From: Treponema sp.
GTDB lineage: Bacteria; Spirochaetota; Spirochaetia; Treponematales; Rectinemataceae
Length of the DNA: 6,524 nt
Reading direction: 5' to 3'
Assembly: GCA_012516755.1 (NCBI GenBank)
Contig: JAAYWE010000207.1
Span: forward strand, 1-6,524
Shown piece by piece: positions 5,702 through 6,524 of this stretch (within the stretch, counting starts at the first letter, position 1; every line of letters starts with the position of its first letter). Below the pieces are notes generated by a model that was given only the letters and a program-made list of their open reading frames with translations, made no database searches and was not told the DNA's origin. Both the position numbers and the translations under genes were made by a program.

Positions 5702-6524
5702 TAATTCTCGATTTTGGTAGCCAGTATACCCAGCTAATTGGTCGCCGTATCAGGGACCTAGGTGTTTATTCAGAGATCTTGCCTGGGGAGAAAGCACTGG
5801 AATCGGCTGCAAGCAAGGGTTGTCTAGGTTTTATCCTTTCTGGCTCACCTTTCAGCGCAATGCAAAAAGAAGCTCCTGCTCTTCACCCAAGTATTCTGGA
5901 ATCAGGCCTTCCGATACTCGCAATTTGCTATGGTATTCAATGGCTTACTTTACAATCGGGAGGCATAGTAGAGCGTTCCAAGGCGCATGAATATGGCCCT
6001 ATGACCGTGAGCTTTTTGCCTAAAGCCCGACAGGGTGGGAATCCTTGGTCCCTTTTCTCGGAAGGGCTACCAGAGCGATTCTTGAGCTGGATGAGCCATG
6101 GAGACAGCATTGTGCTCCCTGGAGATGGCTGGGAAATCATCGGTGTATCGGAAAGCGGAGTTCCTGCTATTCTAGCTCATAAATCCAAGCCATGGTTTGG
6201 ATTGCAATTTCATCCCGAGGTCAGCCATTGCGAACATGGAATGGACATTTTGTCTCGTTTTGTGTTCGGTGTCTGCAAAGCTAAAGCCACTTGGTCATTA
6301 GAAACCTATCTCGATGAGGAATCAAAGACTATCGAAACAAGAGTGAAATCTGAACCAGTTTTGCTCTTGATTTCAGGGGGCGTCGATTCTACGGTTACTG
6401 GAGCTTTTTTGCTGAGATGCTTGAATCCTGAACAGGTCCACCTCTTATATATAGACACAGGTCTCATGCGAAAAGCGGAGAATGAAGAGGTCATGTTAAA
6501 TCTGAGCCGCCTTGGAGCTCGACA
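5689..6524 (+). CDS. guaA: GMP synthase (glutamine-hydrolysing), 3' end outside window
   Basis: This cytosolic enzyme aminates XMP to GMP using ATP and ammonia from glutamine, completing the GMP branch from IMP. The visible 278 residues cover the class I glutamine amidotransferase domain and the start of the ATP pyrophosphatase domain; full-length proteins have about 510-525 residues. The start MDKIIILDFGSQYTQLI is typical. The amidotransferase triad is present: Cys80 in ILAICYGIQ, and His175 and Glu177 in FGLQFHPEVSH. The ATP-binding P-loop SGGVDS is at 229-234, followed by the conserved LLYIDTGLMRKAENEEV. The ATG lies inside purA, 13 bases overlapped, with only a weak GGGAAAG (5679-5685) upstream, so translation probably depends on ribosomes finishing purA. 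No stop is reached before the window ends. No guaB is seen. Confidence 0.96.
   Translation, partial: MDKIIILDFGSQYTQLIGRRIRDLGVYSEILPGEKALESAASKGCLGFILSGSPFSAMQKEAPALHPSILESGLPILAICYGIQWLTLQSGGIVERSKAHEYGPMTVSFLPKARQGGNPWSLFSEGLPERFLSWMSHGDSIVLPGDGWEIIGVSESGVPAILAHKSKPWFGLQFHPEVSHCEHGMDILSRFVFGVCKAKATWSLETYLDEESKTIETRVKSEPVLLLISGGVDSTVTGAFLLRCLNPEQVHLLYIDTGLMRKAENEEVMLNLSRLGAR

Overview
The window is a compact bacterial chromosome segment. All convincing genes lie on the + strand, intergenic gaps are short or absent, and base composition looks intermediate (mid-to-high 40s % GC by eye). There are no RNA genes, insertion sequences or CRISPR arrays. The mix of a long FTHFS resembling the synthetase domain of eukaryotic C1-THF synthase, a DUF4912 protein coupled to a GH57/DUF1957 protein, and bacterial purA and guaA fits an anaerobic lineage such as Spirochaetota (Treponema/Rectinema-like). 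That taxonomic guess is inference; Thermotogota or another deep anaerobic phylum cannot be excluded.

Layout. Bases 1-131 hold the C-terminal tail of a gene, probably a P1-family (DmpA-like) peptidase. A 229-base non-coding gap (132-360) precedes fhs, formate-tetrahydrofolate ligase (361-2124, strong Shine-Dalgarno). After 46 bases comes a DUF4912 protein (2171-2857) whose stop overlaps by one base the start of a GH57 alpha-glucan branching-enzyme-like protein (2857-4458). Sixteen bases later purA begins (GTG at 4475, ends 5701), and guaA begins inside the end of purA (5689) and runs off the window.

How the genes fit together. FTHFS makes 10-formyl-THF, the one-carbon donor for de novo purine synthesis. 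PurA and GuaA act on the AMP and GMP branches after IMP. Between these nucleotide genes sits the translationally coupled DUF4912/GH57 pair, likely linked to glycogen or another alpha-glucan. The spacing is compatible with one long transcript from fhs to guaA, or with an extra promoter before the DUF4912 gene.

Most notable observations: (1) the GH57 protein keeps the family fold motifs and the acid/base Asp353, but the catalytic nucleophile Glu is Gln192, so it is probably a pseudo-glycosidase or has altered chemistry; (2) an imperfect direct repeat of about 35 bases, including a GTG AAT CCG start-like sequence, lies before both fhs and the DUF4912 gene, so it flanks fhs; (3) the FTHFS is of the eukaryotic C1-THF-synthase type; (4) purA and guaA are physically overlapped.
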